Notes under the pieces: model-generated | What the model was told of the DNA's origin: nothing | The model's database searches: none | What the model saw: only the letters and a program-made list of their open reading frames with translations | Position numbers and translations under genes: made by a program | Assembly (NCBI GenBank): GCA_026014735.1 | Contig: JAOZHT010000002.1 | Coordinates: 682,001 to 746,000 of the forward strand | Source of the DNA: Candidatus Bathyarchaeota archaeon | GTDB taxonomy: Archaea; Thermoproteota; Bathyarchaeia; Bathyarchaeales; Bathycorpusculaceae | Length of the DNA stretch: 64,000 nucleotides | Reading direction: 5' to 3' | Shown: positions 7,947-16,894 of the stretch, in pieces | Layout of the letters: each line of letters opens with the position of its first letter | How positions within the stretch are numbered: the first letter of the stretch is position 1

Positions 7947-9557
7947 TTAGAAGTCAAGGATTTTCTTGACTGCGTCGTTTTCAACTTCATGCGCCAGCGG
8001 AATCCCAGTTACCTGAGTCGCCAACGTACTCAGGCTCATCAAGTCCCCGCGGCCCAGCAAACCAAGGTTCCATTTACGGTTACCCGCCAACAACTGCTTA
8101 AGCCCCACACCGACACGATCAGTAAGGTAAGTGTAGACGCCCACGCTTTCCAGCGGAATCTCCTCGGTCCGTTTGCCATATTTGGCTTTGAGTTCTGGCA
8201 GCGCAATGAAGAATTTGTCTGGGGAGGCGCCGAATTTGTCAGTGAAGCTCTTGGGCAGTTTGCCTTCAGCTGCGAGTTGCTTGTAGTAGCTGGCTTTCAT
8301 GGCTGCGGTGATCGGGGAGCGCCCCATAAGGACTGCTTTGACCAGTGGGCCCTGACCGAAGTTGCTTAGCGCTATGGTTTTGAATATGCTGGTTTCCTCG
8401 ATGAAGCCGCCTGCCATCACCAAGTCAGGAACGTACTTGCCCTTCTTCTTTAGGATCTGGGCGCACTGCATTACGAGTGCCTGCAGGTAGAGGGTGGGGA
8501 TGCTCATTTCATCCATCATGGGCACGGGGCTCATGCCGGTTCCGCCGCCTGCACCGTCGAAGCTGAGCGCATCGATTTTTGCTTCGGAAGCCCACTTCAT
8601 TGTGTAGGCGACTGCGCTGGGTCTATATGCGCCTGTTTTAAGGAACACCTTCTTGGCGCCACTGCTGCGTAGCCAGTCGATGTCCTCGAGGAAACCTGCC
8701 TCTTTGGGGATGCCGACTCGGCTGTGGCGTTCAAAAGTGTTAAAGACGCCGTCTTTGAAGGCCTGCTGCACCACGGGGTCCTCGGGGTCGGGGATAACGA
8801 TGTAGCCGCGTTTCTTGAGCAAGATGGCTTTTTCGATGTTTTTGAGGCGTACTTCGCCGCCGATGGCTTTGGCGCCCTGTCCCCACTTACGCTCGATGAT
8901 GTTAACTTCAAGCTTGGAGAGTGCATATGCGTCGATGCCGAGTCGCTGGTCCTCCACGTTAGTCTGGATGATAACATCGCCGTATTTGCCATCCCAGAAC
9001 CTTCGGAAGGACTCAACCCTGCGTTTAAGCTCGGGGGAATGGGTGACTTTGCCGCCTGTCAACTCAGACTGCACATCCATGCCCGCGATGTTTTCGCCGA
9101 TGGTTACTGAGACGCCGGAGAGCGCTGCGCCGATGGCTAAGGCATCCCAGTTGGCACGCGCCACCTCGGTGGAGCCGAAGGCGCCGGTAAGTATGGGCAG
9201 CTTAAGGGGCATGCCGCCGACGACGACTTCGGTGTTGGCGTTGGGGAAAATCGCGGCTTCGGAGGTTTCCTCTATGCCCTGCGCTTCGAAGAGACCGGCT
9301 TGGATGCTGAGGTGGGACCAGTCTAAGCCGAAGTTTTTGAGGGCGCCAGCGGTGCTGGTTCCGAATTGGCTGGGTTCGGGGTAGAGGGCTTCTCTTCCTC
9401 GGAAGGCTGAGAGGCTGATTTCACAGAGCACGGGGCAGTCGCGGATGCAGATGGGGCACATGCCGCTGATTGTGCTTGTGTCTTTTACTCGGGTGTTAGT
9501 TCCAACGGTTGATTTTCCGTTGAGGTAGGAGCTGTTTTTTTGCACTCTTTCGCTCAT
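7947..9557 (-). CDS. Glutamate-synthase-like FMN-binding flavoprotein with N-terminal Cys cluster
   Basis: This 536-residue protein matches the FMN-binding central domain of glutamate synthase as found in archaeal stand-alone forms. Key stretches are SFDGAGGGTGMSPVP in the FMN barrel and the glycine-rich LVMAGGFIEE. The N-terminus has C34-x2-C37-x3-C41-x3-C45, which could hold an iron-sulfur cluster. The ATG at 9557 is chosen because GGAG lies about 10 bases upstream. No glutaminase domain or small subunit is nearby, so the amino donor and physiological reaction are uncertain. A methylamine-glutamate methyltransferase-like subunit is an alternative. Confidence 0.85.
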   Translation of the reverse strand: MSERVQKNSSYLNGKSTVGTNTRVKDTSTISGMCPICIRDCPVLCEISLSAFRGREALYPEPSQFGTSTAGALKNFGLDWSHLSIQAGLFEAQGIEETSEAAIFPNANTEVVVGGMPLKLPILTGAFGSTEVARANWDALAIGAALSGVSVTIGENIAGMDVQSELTGGKVTHSPELKRRVESFRRFWDGKYGDVIIQTNVEDQRLGIDAYALSKLEVNIIERKWGQGAKAIGGEVRLKNIEKAILLKKRGYIVIPDPEDPVVQQAFKDGVFNTFERHSRVGIPKEAGFLEDIDWLRSSGAKKVFLKTGAYRPSAVAYTMKWASEAKIDALSFDGAGGGTGMSPVPMMDEMSIPTLYLQALVMQCAQILKKKGKYVPDLVMAGGFIEETSIFKTIALSNFGQGPLVKAVLMGRSPITAAMKASYYKQLAAEGKLPKSFTDKFGASPDKFFIALPELKAKYGKRTEEIPLESVGVYTYLTDRVGVGLKQLLAGNRKWNLGLLGRGDLMSLSTLATQVTGIPLAHEVENDAVKKILDF

Positions 9558-9637
9558 TTGTTCAATTCTCCACGGTGTCAATTCACTGGATAAGGTTTCA
9601 GTGCGTTTGTTTACTATTTATGGTTATTCAACAGTAT

Positions 9638-9667
9638 ATATACGAAAAAAACGCTTCATATACGAAA
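9638..9667 (-). promoter_or_regulatory. Promoter region with two direct repeats spaced 20 bp
   Basis: TTTCGTATAT (minus strand) occurs twice, at 9658-9667 and 9638-9647, exactly 20 bp apart, or two helical turns. The downstream copy merges into a TATA-like TATATAC. Together they lie 80-110 bases before the start of the glutamate-synthase-like gene and are candidates for regulator-binding sites. Confidence 0.4.
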
Positions 9668-9739
9668 TAAATGGACAAACGTATAAACCTAGACATGACA
9701 TAACAAACAAAAAAAGCCTCAAAGAAACTGGATATTTGT

Positions 9740-10078
9740 CTAAAACTTAGTCAGATACTGCTCAAACTGTTTCCTATCGCGCAGACACTGTGGACACACA
9801 CAGCTAAACGGCAGATTCTTCGTCGGACACAACTCAATATAGCTGCAGCCCTTACAGGGAAAAGCCTTACCGCAGCGCACACACGCCTGCAGAAAAACCA
9901 CCTCGTCGCCAAGGATCCCGCTGACGGCATCGATGATTTTTTCGATGTTATTGAAGCTCCCAATCGAGAAAAGCATCTTGTCGCGGCTGTACTCAAGCCC
10001 CAGATGCATAAGCTCCACAAATTTCTCTCGGTCCAGACGTGGAAGCTTAAAGCCCTTGCCGTTTAAAACAATAACCAA
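9740..10078 (-). CDS. Cysteine-rich protein linked to RFC large subunit, unknown function
   Basis: I do not recognise the family. The 112-residue product has a hydrophobic N-terminal half (GKGFKLPRLDREKF, then LFSIGSFNNIEKIIDAVSGILG) and a C-terminal zinc-ribbon-like region holding eight cysteines: CVRCG, CKGC, a single C, and CVCPQC. The start is two bases after the RFC large-subunit stop, so it should be co-transcribed and probably coupled. That position suggests a replication- or repair-related role, but nothing in the sequence proves one. Confidence 0.72.
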   Translation of the reverse strand: MVIVLNGKGFKLPRLDREKFVELMHLGLEYSRDKMLFSIGSFNNIEKIIDAVSGILGDEVVFLQACVRCGKAFPCKGCSYIELCPTKNLPFSCVCPQCLRDRKQFEQYLTKF

Positions 10079-10080
10079 GC

Positions 10081-11322
10081 CTAGTACCTCCCCAGCTTAA
10101 CTAGGAAATCCACTTCTTCGGGTGTAAACTTGAACCACGCTGCAAGGGGGCTGCTGCGTTTCTTCTGCAGAATCGCCCTGATGTAGGGGACAAAGTCATG
10201 TTTGGCGGTTTCAACGGAGACGTGGCATTGTTCACCGATTTTGCTGCATATGACATCGAGTGTGGTGCGTTTGCCTTTGGTCCAGAATAGGGTGATGATG
10301 CGGATGGGCGGGGTGATGAAGCTGAAGGGTTTGTAGCTGGCGGGGTTAACGGCTGCGGCTTGGGCGAGGCTGTTGTAGAAGTACTTGAGCAGATGCCAGT
10401 TTTCGGTTCCGATTCTGCCCCTAAACAGGTCCGCCCGCGACACGTAATCGTAGGCTTTTGCTAGCTCGTTGGCGTCGCTGTAGCGGCGCGGCAGGTTGTC
10501 GCTGACGGATAACAAAAAGTCATCGTAGTCAACGCTTGAGTAGCTTAGCAGCCGCGAAGCCTCCGCGATGGAGGGCGAGGCAAAGTAGCCTCGAAGCGTG
10601 TCATCCATGCTTACGTCTTTGCTGCGGCTACTCAGCATCATCGTGTCCTGCAGGGTTAAGGCGTGGTTTTCTTCGGTGAGGCTCTGCAGGTCGTTGACGG
10701 CTGAGCGCACGTCGCCTCGGCTGTTCTGTGCGATGCGTTCAAGCGCCTCAAACTCCGCCTGCACATGTTCAAGGAGGCAGATTTTCTGGAGCAACGCAAT
10801 GATAAGAGGGATGCGGACCTGCTGGAAACGCACCAGCAAACACTCTTTTTTTAGGGGACGCAGCTTGTCGATGTCGGGGTCGTTTGCCGCCATAACCACC
10901 GGAATCAGGGATTGCTCGATGATTTTTATGATGGCGCTTACTCCGCCGCGGTCCTCGTTGCCTGCTATGCCGTCAACCTCGTCGAGAAACAGTACGTTGC
11001 CAAGGGGCTTGTCTGGTTCCCCGGAGAAGCTGTCCAGCGCCTTGTAGGAGGTGGCGGGTTTAGCGACGGCGTTTATGGCTTTCTCGCTGCGGGTGTCGCT
11101 GGCGTTCATTTCGATGACGTTGAAGTTAAATTCATGGGCAGCCGCCAGCACCAGCGTGGTTTTGCCTACGCCTGCGGGTCCATAGAGCAACACGGCTTTT
11201 TTGGTGTGCCGCTTGTTTTTAAGCCACTCCAGAAACAGCGCCTTAGCTTCGTCGTTGCCTACTACGTCATCGATTTTTCTGGGGCGGTACTTCTCGACCC
11301 AGAGCAGGTTACTCCGCTGCAT
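10081..11322 (-). CDS. rfcL: Replication factor C large subunit
   Basis: RFC-L joins four small subunits to form the AAA+ clamp loader that places PCNA on DNA. The 413-residue product has WVEKYRPRKIDDVVG at the N-terminus, Walker A GPAGVGKTT (48-56), Walker B LFLDEVDG (about 114-117), sensor 1 MAANDPDIDKLRPL and a helical C-terminal collar. The C-terminus lacks the long charged PIP-box tail seen in many euryarchaeal RFC-L proteins, so it is at the short end of the family. It overlaps the RFC-S gene by 14 bases. Confidence 0.95.
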   Translation of the reverse strand: MQRSNLLWVEKYRPRKIDDVVGNDEAKALFLEWLKNKRHTKKAVLLYGPAGVGKTTLVLAAAHEFNFNVIEMNASDTRSEKAINAVAKPATSYKALDSFSGEPDKPLGNVLFLDEVDGIAGNEDRGGVSAIIKIIEQSLIPVVMAANDPDIDKLRPLKKECLLVRFQQVRIPLIIALLQKICLLEHVQAEFEALERIAQNSRGDVRSAVNDLQSLTEENHALTLQDTMMLSSRSKDVSMDDTLRGYFASPSIAEASRLLSYSSVDYDDFLLSVSDNLPRRYSDANELAKAYDYVSRADLFRGRIGTENWHLLKYFYNSLAQAAAVNPASYKPFSFITPPIRIITLFWTKGKRTTLDVICSKIGEQCHVSVETAKHDFVPYIRAILQKKRSSPLAAWFKFTPEEVDFLVKLGRY

Positions 11323-12319
11323 AGCTTTCCTCTATACCCTTACCGAATTTAGCGAACTGCGCCAGAAGCGCGCTAAGCTGGATGTCGCTGTTGGCGCCCT
11401 GCGTGAGGCGGTAGTCATATTCCCCGATTACGCCTGACAGGTCCGCTTTCTGCTGGGCAGTTAAATCAGACATCTTAAAAATTTCCCGCTGCACCTGCCG
11501 GATGATTTCGGAGCCTGAAAAGCCAAAGTTGCCCATGATGTCATACATGGTTTTGCGGGCTTCGATGAAGTCGCCGTAGAGTGCCTTGCGAATCATCTTC
11601 TGCACCTGCATAGGGCTGGCTTCACCCACTACCAGCAGCACGGTTTTCTCATCCACCACGCCCTCCTTGTAGGCAGAGGCGGTCTGCAACGCGTTTATAG
11701 CGTGGCGCAGGTCCCCCTCGGAGTAATCCACGATGCGCTCCGCGGCTTCCGGCAGCAAATCCACATGTTCCTGCTTGGCAAGCCAGATGAGATGCTCCTT
11801 CATGGCTTGGCGGTCGAGGCGGCTGAAGCGGAAGATGGCGCATCGGCTCTGGATGGGCTCGATGATTTTGCTGGATTGGTTACAGATCAAGATAAAGCGG
11901 CTGGTGCGGCTGCCGACTTCCATGATGCGGCGCAGCGCAGTCTGGGCGGGACCCGTCATCTGGTCGCATTCGTCGAGGATAATCAGTGCGAAGGGGATGT
12001 TGCCTCCAAAGCCCGTGCGGCTGTAGCGGCTAAAGTCTTTGATGCGGTCGCGGACGGTGTCGATGCCGCGTTCGTCGGAGGCGTTGAGTTCCAAGGTGAA
12101 GCTGCGCCAGTTGTCGCCGTAGAGGGTATGCGCGATGGCGAGGGCAATGGTGGTTTTGCCTGTGCCTGGGATGCCGGCGAGCATGAGGTGCGGCATGGTT
12201 TTGGGGTTTTTCATAAATGCTTTAAGGCTTTCTTTGATGTCTTTTAAGTCGACGACTTCGTCGAGTGTTTTGGGGCGGTACTTCTCAACCCACATAAGCG
12301 CTTCTTCAGATGATGACAT
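11309..12319 (-). CDS. rfcS: Replication factor C small subunit
   Basis: This 336-residue AAA+ protein is the repeated subunit of the clamp loader. Motifs are WVEKYRPKTLDEVV, Walker A GIPGTGKTT (49-57), Walker B IILDECDQM, sensor 1 ILICNQSSKI and the SRC arginine finger IQSRCAIFRF, followed by a helical collar. It precedes RFC-L on the same strand with overlapping ends, the usual archaeal rfcS-rfcL arrangement. No intein interrupts the P-loop, a common insertion site in this family. Confidence 0.96.
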   Translation of the reverse strand: MSSSEEALMWVEKYRPKTLDEVVDLKDIKESLKAFMKNPKTMPHLMLAGIPGTGKTTIALAIAHTLYGDNWRSFTLELNASDERGIDTVRDRIKDFSRYSRTGFGGNIPFALIILDECDQMTGPAQTALRRIMEVGSRTSRFILICNQSSKIIEPIQSRCAIFRFSRLDRQAMKEHLIWLAKQEHVDLLPEAAERIVDYSEGDLRHAINALQTASAYKEGVVDEKTVLLVVGEASPMQVQKMIRKALYGDFIEARKTMYDIMGNFGFSGSEIIRQVQREIFKMSDLTAQQKADLSGVIGEYDYRLTQGANSDIQLSALLAQFAKFGKGIEESYAAE

Positions 12320-12566
12320 AAACGGAACCTTCCAGGATAAATCAGTACAATAACCCCGACATAATTAATTTAACTTTTCCTGTGTTGCCGAGAAGTGCTT
12401 ATCGGTTAAACCAGCAGGCCCATTGGACTGCCGTGTATACTTTACGCCCTCTACTGCAGATAAAGACACTTGCCTTTTATGTCGTGTTGGCTCTATGTTG
12501 CAGTGCTTGGGACCAGCCAAATGGCAAACTTTTTTTAGATTAATCCGTCAATAGAATTGAGCAGCT

Positions 12567-12866
12567 ATGAGAACACTTGACGACTTTAAAAGGCAGCTTG
12601 AGCTCCTCAAGCCAGTCCTGGAAAAAGACTATCAAGTGGAAACTATAGGCATATTCGGCTCGTATTCTCAGAACTGCCAAAACCAGAAAAGCGATTTAGA
12701 CCTCCTAGTAACCTTTCATGAGCCTAACGACATTGACTTAATAGATTTTATTGCCCTCAAACAGTTTTTAACCCGAAAACTCAAGGTGAAAGTTGACTTA
12801 GTTCAAAAAGGCGCTCTTAAATCCCGAATTAAGGAAAGAATACTGCAAGAGACAATCTATGTATGA
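12567..12866 (+). CDS. MNT-type minimal nucleotidyltransferase (antitoxin-like)
   Basis: The 99-residue protein contains the nucleotidyltransferase signature [21 protein letters not shown], with the GSY...SDLDLLV pattern holding two metal-binding aspartates, and a later KVKVDLV providing the third. It overlaps the HEPN-domain gene by 4 bases (ATGA). In studied MntA-HepT pairs, this component AMPylates a tyrosine of the HEPN toxin and neutralises it. The gap before it (12320-12566) shows no gene. Confidence 0.9.
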   Translation: MRTLDDFKRQLELLKPVLEKDYQVETIGIFGSYSQNCQNQKSDLDLLVTFHEPNDIDLIDFIALKQFLTRKLKVKVDLVQKGALKSRIKERILQETIYV

Positions 12867-13201
12867 CAAGAGATACCAAGCTTTATCTGGAAGATATTTT
12901 GAAGGCTATTCACGAAGTGGAGGATTTCATGAGCAATCTTTCATTCGACGATTTCTTGACAGATGCCAAAACCATAAGGGCAGTAACAATGGACTTCATA
13001 GTTATCGGTGAAGCAACTAAATATATCCCCCTAGAAACCAGAAGATGCTACCCTGAAATTCCCTGGTCAAAAATTGTCGGAATGAAAAACATATTAACAC
13101 ATGATTATCCAGCCATAAAAATTGAAGTTTTATGGAAGACAGCCAAGAAACGCTTGCCCGAACTCAAACCAGTGATTGAGGAATTAATTAACGAAAAATA
13201 A
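12863..13201 (+). CDS. HEPN-domain protein (DUF86/HepT-like), altered RNase motif
   Basis: This 112-residue all-helical HepT-like protein is the usual toxin partner of MNT proteins. The conserved block reads [14 protein letters not shown]. The H80 and the D-Y82 that follows (the AMPylation tyrosine in HepT) are present, but the arginine of the canonical R-x4-6-H RNase motif is lysine (K75). Either the toxin tolerates lysine or it has lost nuclease activity. It shares an ATGA overlap with the MNT gene. Confidence 0.86.
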   Translation: MTRDTKLYLEDILKAIHEVEDFMSNLSFDDFLTDAKTIRAVTMDFIVIGEATKYIPLETRRCYPEIPWSKIVGMKNILTHDYPAIKIEVLWKTAKKRLPELKPVIEELINEK

Positions 13202-13283
13202 AGTAATTAGGCTTTAACTTGCACTCTTCCCTTTAAATCTTCAACTTCTTTGGGCACCCAATTTCCTCACTGAGTTTTTTTTC

Positions 13284-13634
13284 TCAACCGATTTTGCTGC
13301 CTTCCACTATGTCCTTCTCCGGCTGCAGCACCGACACGTTGCCCTGCGCGTCCTCCGCCGCCAGAATCATAGCCTGCGACTCCAGCCCCGCCAGCAACCG
13401 CCGCTGCAGATTCAAAAGAAACACAAATTTTTTGCCCACCATGTCCTCGGGTTTGTAGTATTTCTGCAAACCTGCAATGCATTGACGTTTTTCTGTACCG
13501 AAGTCCACTTGGATTTTTAGCAGTTTCTTGCTTTGTGGAACCGCCTCTGCCTCAACGATTTTGCCGACTCGCAAGTCAAGCTTTGAAAAGTAATCAAACG
13601 TTATTTCTTCTGGCTGCTTATTTTCTTCTGCCAT
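13284..13634 (-). CDS. tRNA-binding (EMAP/CsaA-like) domain protein, MetRS C-terminal homologue
   Basis: The 116-residue protein is a stand-alone OB-fold tRNA-binding domain related to the C-terminal part of methionyl-tRNA synthetase and to CsaA. Typical stretches are FSKLDLRVGKIVEAEAVPQSKKLLKIQVDFG, split here only for description, and the end VSVLQPEKDIVEGSKIG. In many archaea this domain is a separate gene and works with MetRS. The synthetase itself is not in the window. It is followed upstream on the same strand by endonuclease V. Confidence 0.9.
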   Translation of the reverse strand: MAEENKQPEEITFDYFSKLDLRVGKIVEAEAVPQSKKLLKIQVDFGTEKRQCIAGLQKYYKPEDMVGKKFVFLLNLQRRLLAGLESQAMILAAEDAQGNVSVLQPEKDIVEGSKIG

Positions 13635-13675
13635 GCCATTTCACGCTTAAGCGTAGTTACTGCCTTTGGGGATAT

Positions 13676-14338
13676 TTACTTTGCCTTCTCAGCCAGCGCC
13701 AGCCGCGCCTGCGTTGCCAGCTTGTGGGCTTGCCGCAGCGGCTCGGGGATGCGGGTTTTGCTGCAGCGCCGCACAAGCTCCACGGCGGTTTGGAGGCTGA
13801 CCTTGTGGCCGACGCTGACGTAGACGGGTTTGACGCCGACGCGGGTAACCACTTCCTCGCCGATGACTTCGCCTCGATCCAGCAACAGGGTTCTGCCGCC
13901 TCGCTGGGTAGGCTGCCCGATGAGTCTACTCTTAGCTGCCCCCACCGTTGGTTTGTCAAGCGCCAATCCTAGGTGGCTGGCAAAGCCGCAGCGGTAAGGG
14001 TGAGCCCAGCCCTGTGCATCTACCAAAAACACGTCCGGCTGCACTCTAAGCCTGCGTATTGCGGCGATGGCGGGGGGAAGTTCCCGAAAAGACAGAAGCG
14101 TAGGAACATATGGGATGCGGGCTGGGCAGACAGCAATTGATGTCTCCAAAATCTCTAGCGTGCCAAAATCCAGAACCGCCACTGCGCCGACGCCTAACTC
14201 GCCCACGTAGGAAACATCTACTCCGCCTACCGTGCAAATTTGCTGGGGCAACTGGTCGTTATGGATAACCAGTTTGGATAGGCGCCTTTGGGTGTCGTGG
14301 GCTTTTTTCACTGAAAAATTGCTGGGGAGCTTAGGCAT
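13676..14338 (-). CDS. nfi: Endonuclease V
   Basis: Endonuclease V cleaves near deoxyinosine (or inosine in RNA). The 220-residue product keeps the metal-binding acidic residues: D41 in GGVDVSY, E87 in PTLLSFREL and D107 in FLVDAQGWAHP. The family block continues as GFASHLGLALDKPTVGAAKS. Its ATG shares a base with the translin-like stop (TAATG), so the two are coupled. Length and motifs indicate a complete enzyme. Confidence 0.94.
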   Translation of the reverse strand: MPKLPSNFSVKKAHDTQRRLSKLVIHNDQLPQQICTVGGVDVSYVGELGVGAVAVLDFGTLEILETSIAVCPARIPYVPTLLSFRELPPAIAAIRRLRVQPDVFLVDAQGWAHPYRCGFASHLGLALDKPTVGAAKSRLIGQPTQRGGRTLLLDRGEVIGEEVVTRVGVKPVYVSVGHKVSLQTAVELVRRCSKTRIPEPLRQAHKLATQARLALAEKAK

Positions 14339-14997
14339 TACTTTTTGTCCTTTTTCTTGCCTTTGGCTTTAGCTTTAGGCAACTGGAGCTTTCTGAGGTA
14401 GTCCTCAAGGGATTTTCTCCGCACCTCCACGGTTATGTCGCCGCGGGTGGATTCGATTATGCGCCTTGCAATATCCGATTTATGCCTCAGCCCCGGAACA
14501 AGCATGTAGGCTTCGTCGAGTGCAAGCAGCTGGATAAAGATTTGATCCATAATTTCAAGGCATCTTTCGCCTTCCTTGGTTTCGCCTTCGCGGAGGTAAT
14601 CCAGCGCCAGCCGCCGGTATTCACCGATGACATCGGCCAGCCCCAAGACATAGTCGACTGAGGGCACGTTGATTTCGCTGGGAGTCACAAAGCGATCCTC
14701 CTTAACCATCGTTAAAAGAATGCATGCTTCCGAATACTCCTGCATCGCCGCGCTGAACATGCCGCCGTAGATGACTTCGGGGCACTCTTCCCCCTGGGCT
14801 TGCAGTTTCTGGATTTTCTCTTTTGCCTCAGATAGCATCTTGGCGGCTTCGTCGAAGCGTTTTTGGTGCAGCAGCAGAATAGCCTGCTTTGAGAGGCTGG
14901 TGGCTTTGCGCATGCTCTCATGGGTTTCTTCTCGAACCTCGTTTTTCGATGTTAATTCAGTTTTAATTTGCTCTATGACTTCTTCAAGTTTAAACAA
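14338..14997 (-). CDS. Translin family protein
   Basis: This 219-residue helical protein resembles translin/TRAX, octamer-forming nucleic-acid-binding proteins with RNase activity in some members. Recognisable features are the N-terminal helices (REETHESMRKATSLSKQAI), the central YVLGLADVIGEYRRLALDYL and the C-terminal EVRRKSLEDYLRKLQL. It ends in a lysine-rich tail (residues about 205-219) likely to contact RNA or DNA. It is translationally coupled to endonuclease V, suggesting a joint role in nucleic acid repair or processing, which is inference. Confidence 0.88.
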   Translation of the reverse strand: MFKLEEVIEQIKTELTSKNEVREETHESMRKATSLSKQAILLLHQKRFDEAAKMLSEAKEKIQKLQAQGEECPEVIYGGMFSAAMQEYSEACILLTMVKEDRFVTPSEINVPSVDYVLGLADVIGEYRRLALDYLREGETKEGERCLEIMDQIFIQLLALDEAYMLVPGLRHKSDIARRIIESTRGDITVEVRRKSLEDYLRKLQLPKAKAKGKKKDKK

Positions 14998-15044
14998 AAT
15001 CTCGCCACCAAAATAGTAGAATAACTAGTTGTTTATTTCGATTT

Positions 15045-15233
15045 CTAAGCAGGGGTCTGCTTCCACTCTTCAACTAAAAGTTTGCTGTCGCCCAACGCGA
15101 AGCTGACTTTGACAAAGATGGTGTCTCCGCCTTTGAAAGGGAACATGCTGTCCTCGGCAAGGTCCTTTGGAAGATAAACTAGGTATTTGCCGTCTTTTCT
15201 GCGAAATAGCCTGCCTTTTCCTTCGCTAACCAA
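15045..15233 (-). CDS. Small AbrB-like beta protein
   Basis: A roughly 62-residue protein with GKGRLFRRKDGKYLVYLPKDLAEDSMFPF then DTIFVKVSF, split here only for description. This is a compact beta pattern resembling SpoVT/AbrB swapped-hairpin proteins but with no certain family. The TTG at 15233 is preferred. A TATA box (ACTTATATAC, about 15277-15286 on the minus strand) would start transcription near 15256, leaving a short leader with GGGGAAGAGG before this TTG. The alternative TTG at 15269 would lie upstream of that transcription start. Confidence 0.6.
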   Translation of the reverse strand: MVSEGKGRLFRRKDGKYLVYLPKDLAEDSMFPFKGGDTIFVKVSFALGDSKLLVEEWKQTPA

Positions 15234-15347
15234 GCCCTCTTCCCCTTGCCAGTTACAGCAATAGGGCAAAAAAATAGTATATAAGTTTATCCAAATCCAA
15301 ACAGCCGCTGCCCTAATTCAAGTTGAAAATACAGCATATTTGAGCTA

Positions 15348-15830
15348 TTAGGTTTGTTCAAGCACTGTTTTACGCGGCAAAAACCCATATCGCCCATAGA
15401 ATCCCCACGCCGCCTCGTTGCCCACGGAGACCTCAACAGTTTTCTTCAAGGCACCCCGCTGCTCCATCCATGCCAACGTATTCTTCATCAGCTTATCACC
15501 TATGCCTCTGCCCCGATATGCCTCCTCCACAAAGACAGAGTCCACCTCGCCTACTCCCTCGCCGCCAAAGCTGCACACGACATATCCCACGCCTCTTCCA
15601 GCAGCCTGATCTAGGGCTAACTCCAAATGCAACTCGCCGCCCACGGATTTCTTAAGCAAGACAGCTACGCGCTTCTCAAAAGTCATCCCCCGATAGTGCC
15701 CCTTGAAGTGGGTGGAGCGGCTGGTGTGGTAGAGGTTGAGGGCTTCCCAGAGGGGCTTGATTTGGGGCAGCAGGGTCTGGTCACCGGATACATACTTGAT
15801 GCCTGCGTCTGGGGTGGTTTCTTTTGCCAT
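15348..15830 (-). CDS. GNAT family N-acetyltransferase
   Basis: The 160-residue protein has the GNAT acetyl-CoA-binding motif A (VDSVFVEEAYRGRGIGDKLM, ending in R-G-R-G-I-G) and motif B (GNEAAWGFYGRYGF). The N-terminal half (PLWEALNLYHTSRSTHF) should bind the acceptor. The substrate cannot be read from the sequence. It stands alone, between the AbrB-like gene and the divergent FrhB-like gene. Confidence 0.88.
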   Translation of the reverse strand: MAKETTPDAGIKYVSGDQTLLPQIKPLWEALNLYHTSRSTHFKGHYRGMTFEKRVAVLLKKSVGGELHLELALDQAAGRGVGYVVCSFGGEGVGEVDSVFVEEAYRGRGIGDKLMKNTLAWMEQRGALKKTVEVSVGNEAAWGFYGRYGFLPRKTVLEQT

Positions 15831-15925
15831 ATAGACACCGCGTCAAATATCAGACCAGATGGCTTCTCTCTTAAAGCTTTATTTGCCCCAAACCCCCACT
15901 AACCCATCCAGCAGAAGCGGTTCCT

Positions 15926-16777
15926 ATGGCACCTAACCCAAACAGTCCCCTTAAAGAGAAAGCCCAGCGACAAGAGGCACTTGAAGAGCGGTACCTCAAA
16001 GGCACACGCGACCCAGATTTGGGTGTTTTCTGCGATTTGTTTTCCGCAAAAAGCGGCGTGGCTGGGCAGGATGGAGGCGTGGTTACGGCGCTGCTGCAGA
16101 AGGGCCTATGTGAAGGACTCTTTGACGTCGCTATAGCTGTGAAGCGCACCTCTGGGTACAATGCGGAGGCCATAATCATTGAGGATGCGCAGCAAGCGGC
16201 GGCGGCAAGCGGCACCTGCTACTTTAAAGTCAACGTGACCGCCAAGCTCCGAGAGCTCCTCGCAGAGAGCAAAAAACGCGTCGCCATCGTCTGCACTCCC
16301 TGCGAAGCCTCCGTGGCAAGACGCATCCAGCAATCCCTCGGCGAAACCTGCGAAGTCACCATAATTGGGCTGTTCTGCTTTGAAGCCTTCAACCGCCAGC
16401 GGCTAAAAGAGCAAGTTAAAGCGCAGCTTGACGTGGACTTGGATAGAGTGGGGAAAACTCAGGTGCGCAGCGGAAAATTCATCGCTCACCTAGGGGGAAG
16501 CCAAGTTAGCTGCAGCGTCAAAGACCTTCATGGCGCTGGGGAGGGGGCATGTGGGTTCTGTGATGATTTTGTTTCTCGGCTGGCGGATGTTTCGGTGGGT
16601 TCAGTGGGCAGCAGGGAGGGTTACTCGACGGTGATTGTGCGTTCTGAAGTCGGGGCGAGGCTGCTGTCGGGCCACGGGTTTATGGTGGAAGCGGCTGATA
16701 AAGCTGAAATCGTGCGGCTATGCAGGTTTAAGCGGTTGCGGGCTGAAAAATCCTTTTCTGGCTTAAAAAAGCGGTGA
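15926..16777 (+). CDS. Coenzyme F420 hydrogenase/dehydrogenase beta subunit family (FrhB-like)
   Basis: This 283-residue protein belongs to the FrhB/FdhB family, whose members use FAD and F420 or couple ferredoxin to partner oxidoreductases. Visible motifs are the N-terminal AGQDGGVVTALL, the CTPCEASVARR stretch and the late GACGFCDDF and SVGSREGYSTVIVRS. It lacks the N-terminal ferredoxin domain of larger relatives, so it probably works with a partner. The nearby MetF-like gene and cofE make an F420- or folate-linked redox role plausible. Confidence 0.86.
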   Translation: MAPNPNSPLKEKAQRQEALEERYLKGTRDPDLGVFCDLFSAKSGVAGQDGGVVTALLQKGLCEGLFDVAIAVKRTSGYNAEAIIIEDAQQAAAASGTCYFKVNVTAKLRELLAESKKRVAIVCTPCEASVARRIQQSLGETCEVTIIGLFCFEAFNRQRLKEQVKAQLDVDLDRVGKTQVRSGKFIAHLGGSQVSCSVKDLHGAGEGACGFCDDFVSRLADVSVGSVGSREGYSTVIVRSEVGARLLSGHGFMVEAADKAEIVRLCRFKRLRAEKSFSGLKKR

Positions 16778-16894
16778 GCGGCGGGTTTTTGTATCAGTTG
16801 CCCTTTTATGCGCCTAACCGTTAGGATAAACGGTGCGGTTGCAAAAGATTTTTTAACCCAAAACGCCTCCCCTCTTAGCCTGAGATGAATCTCC

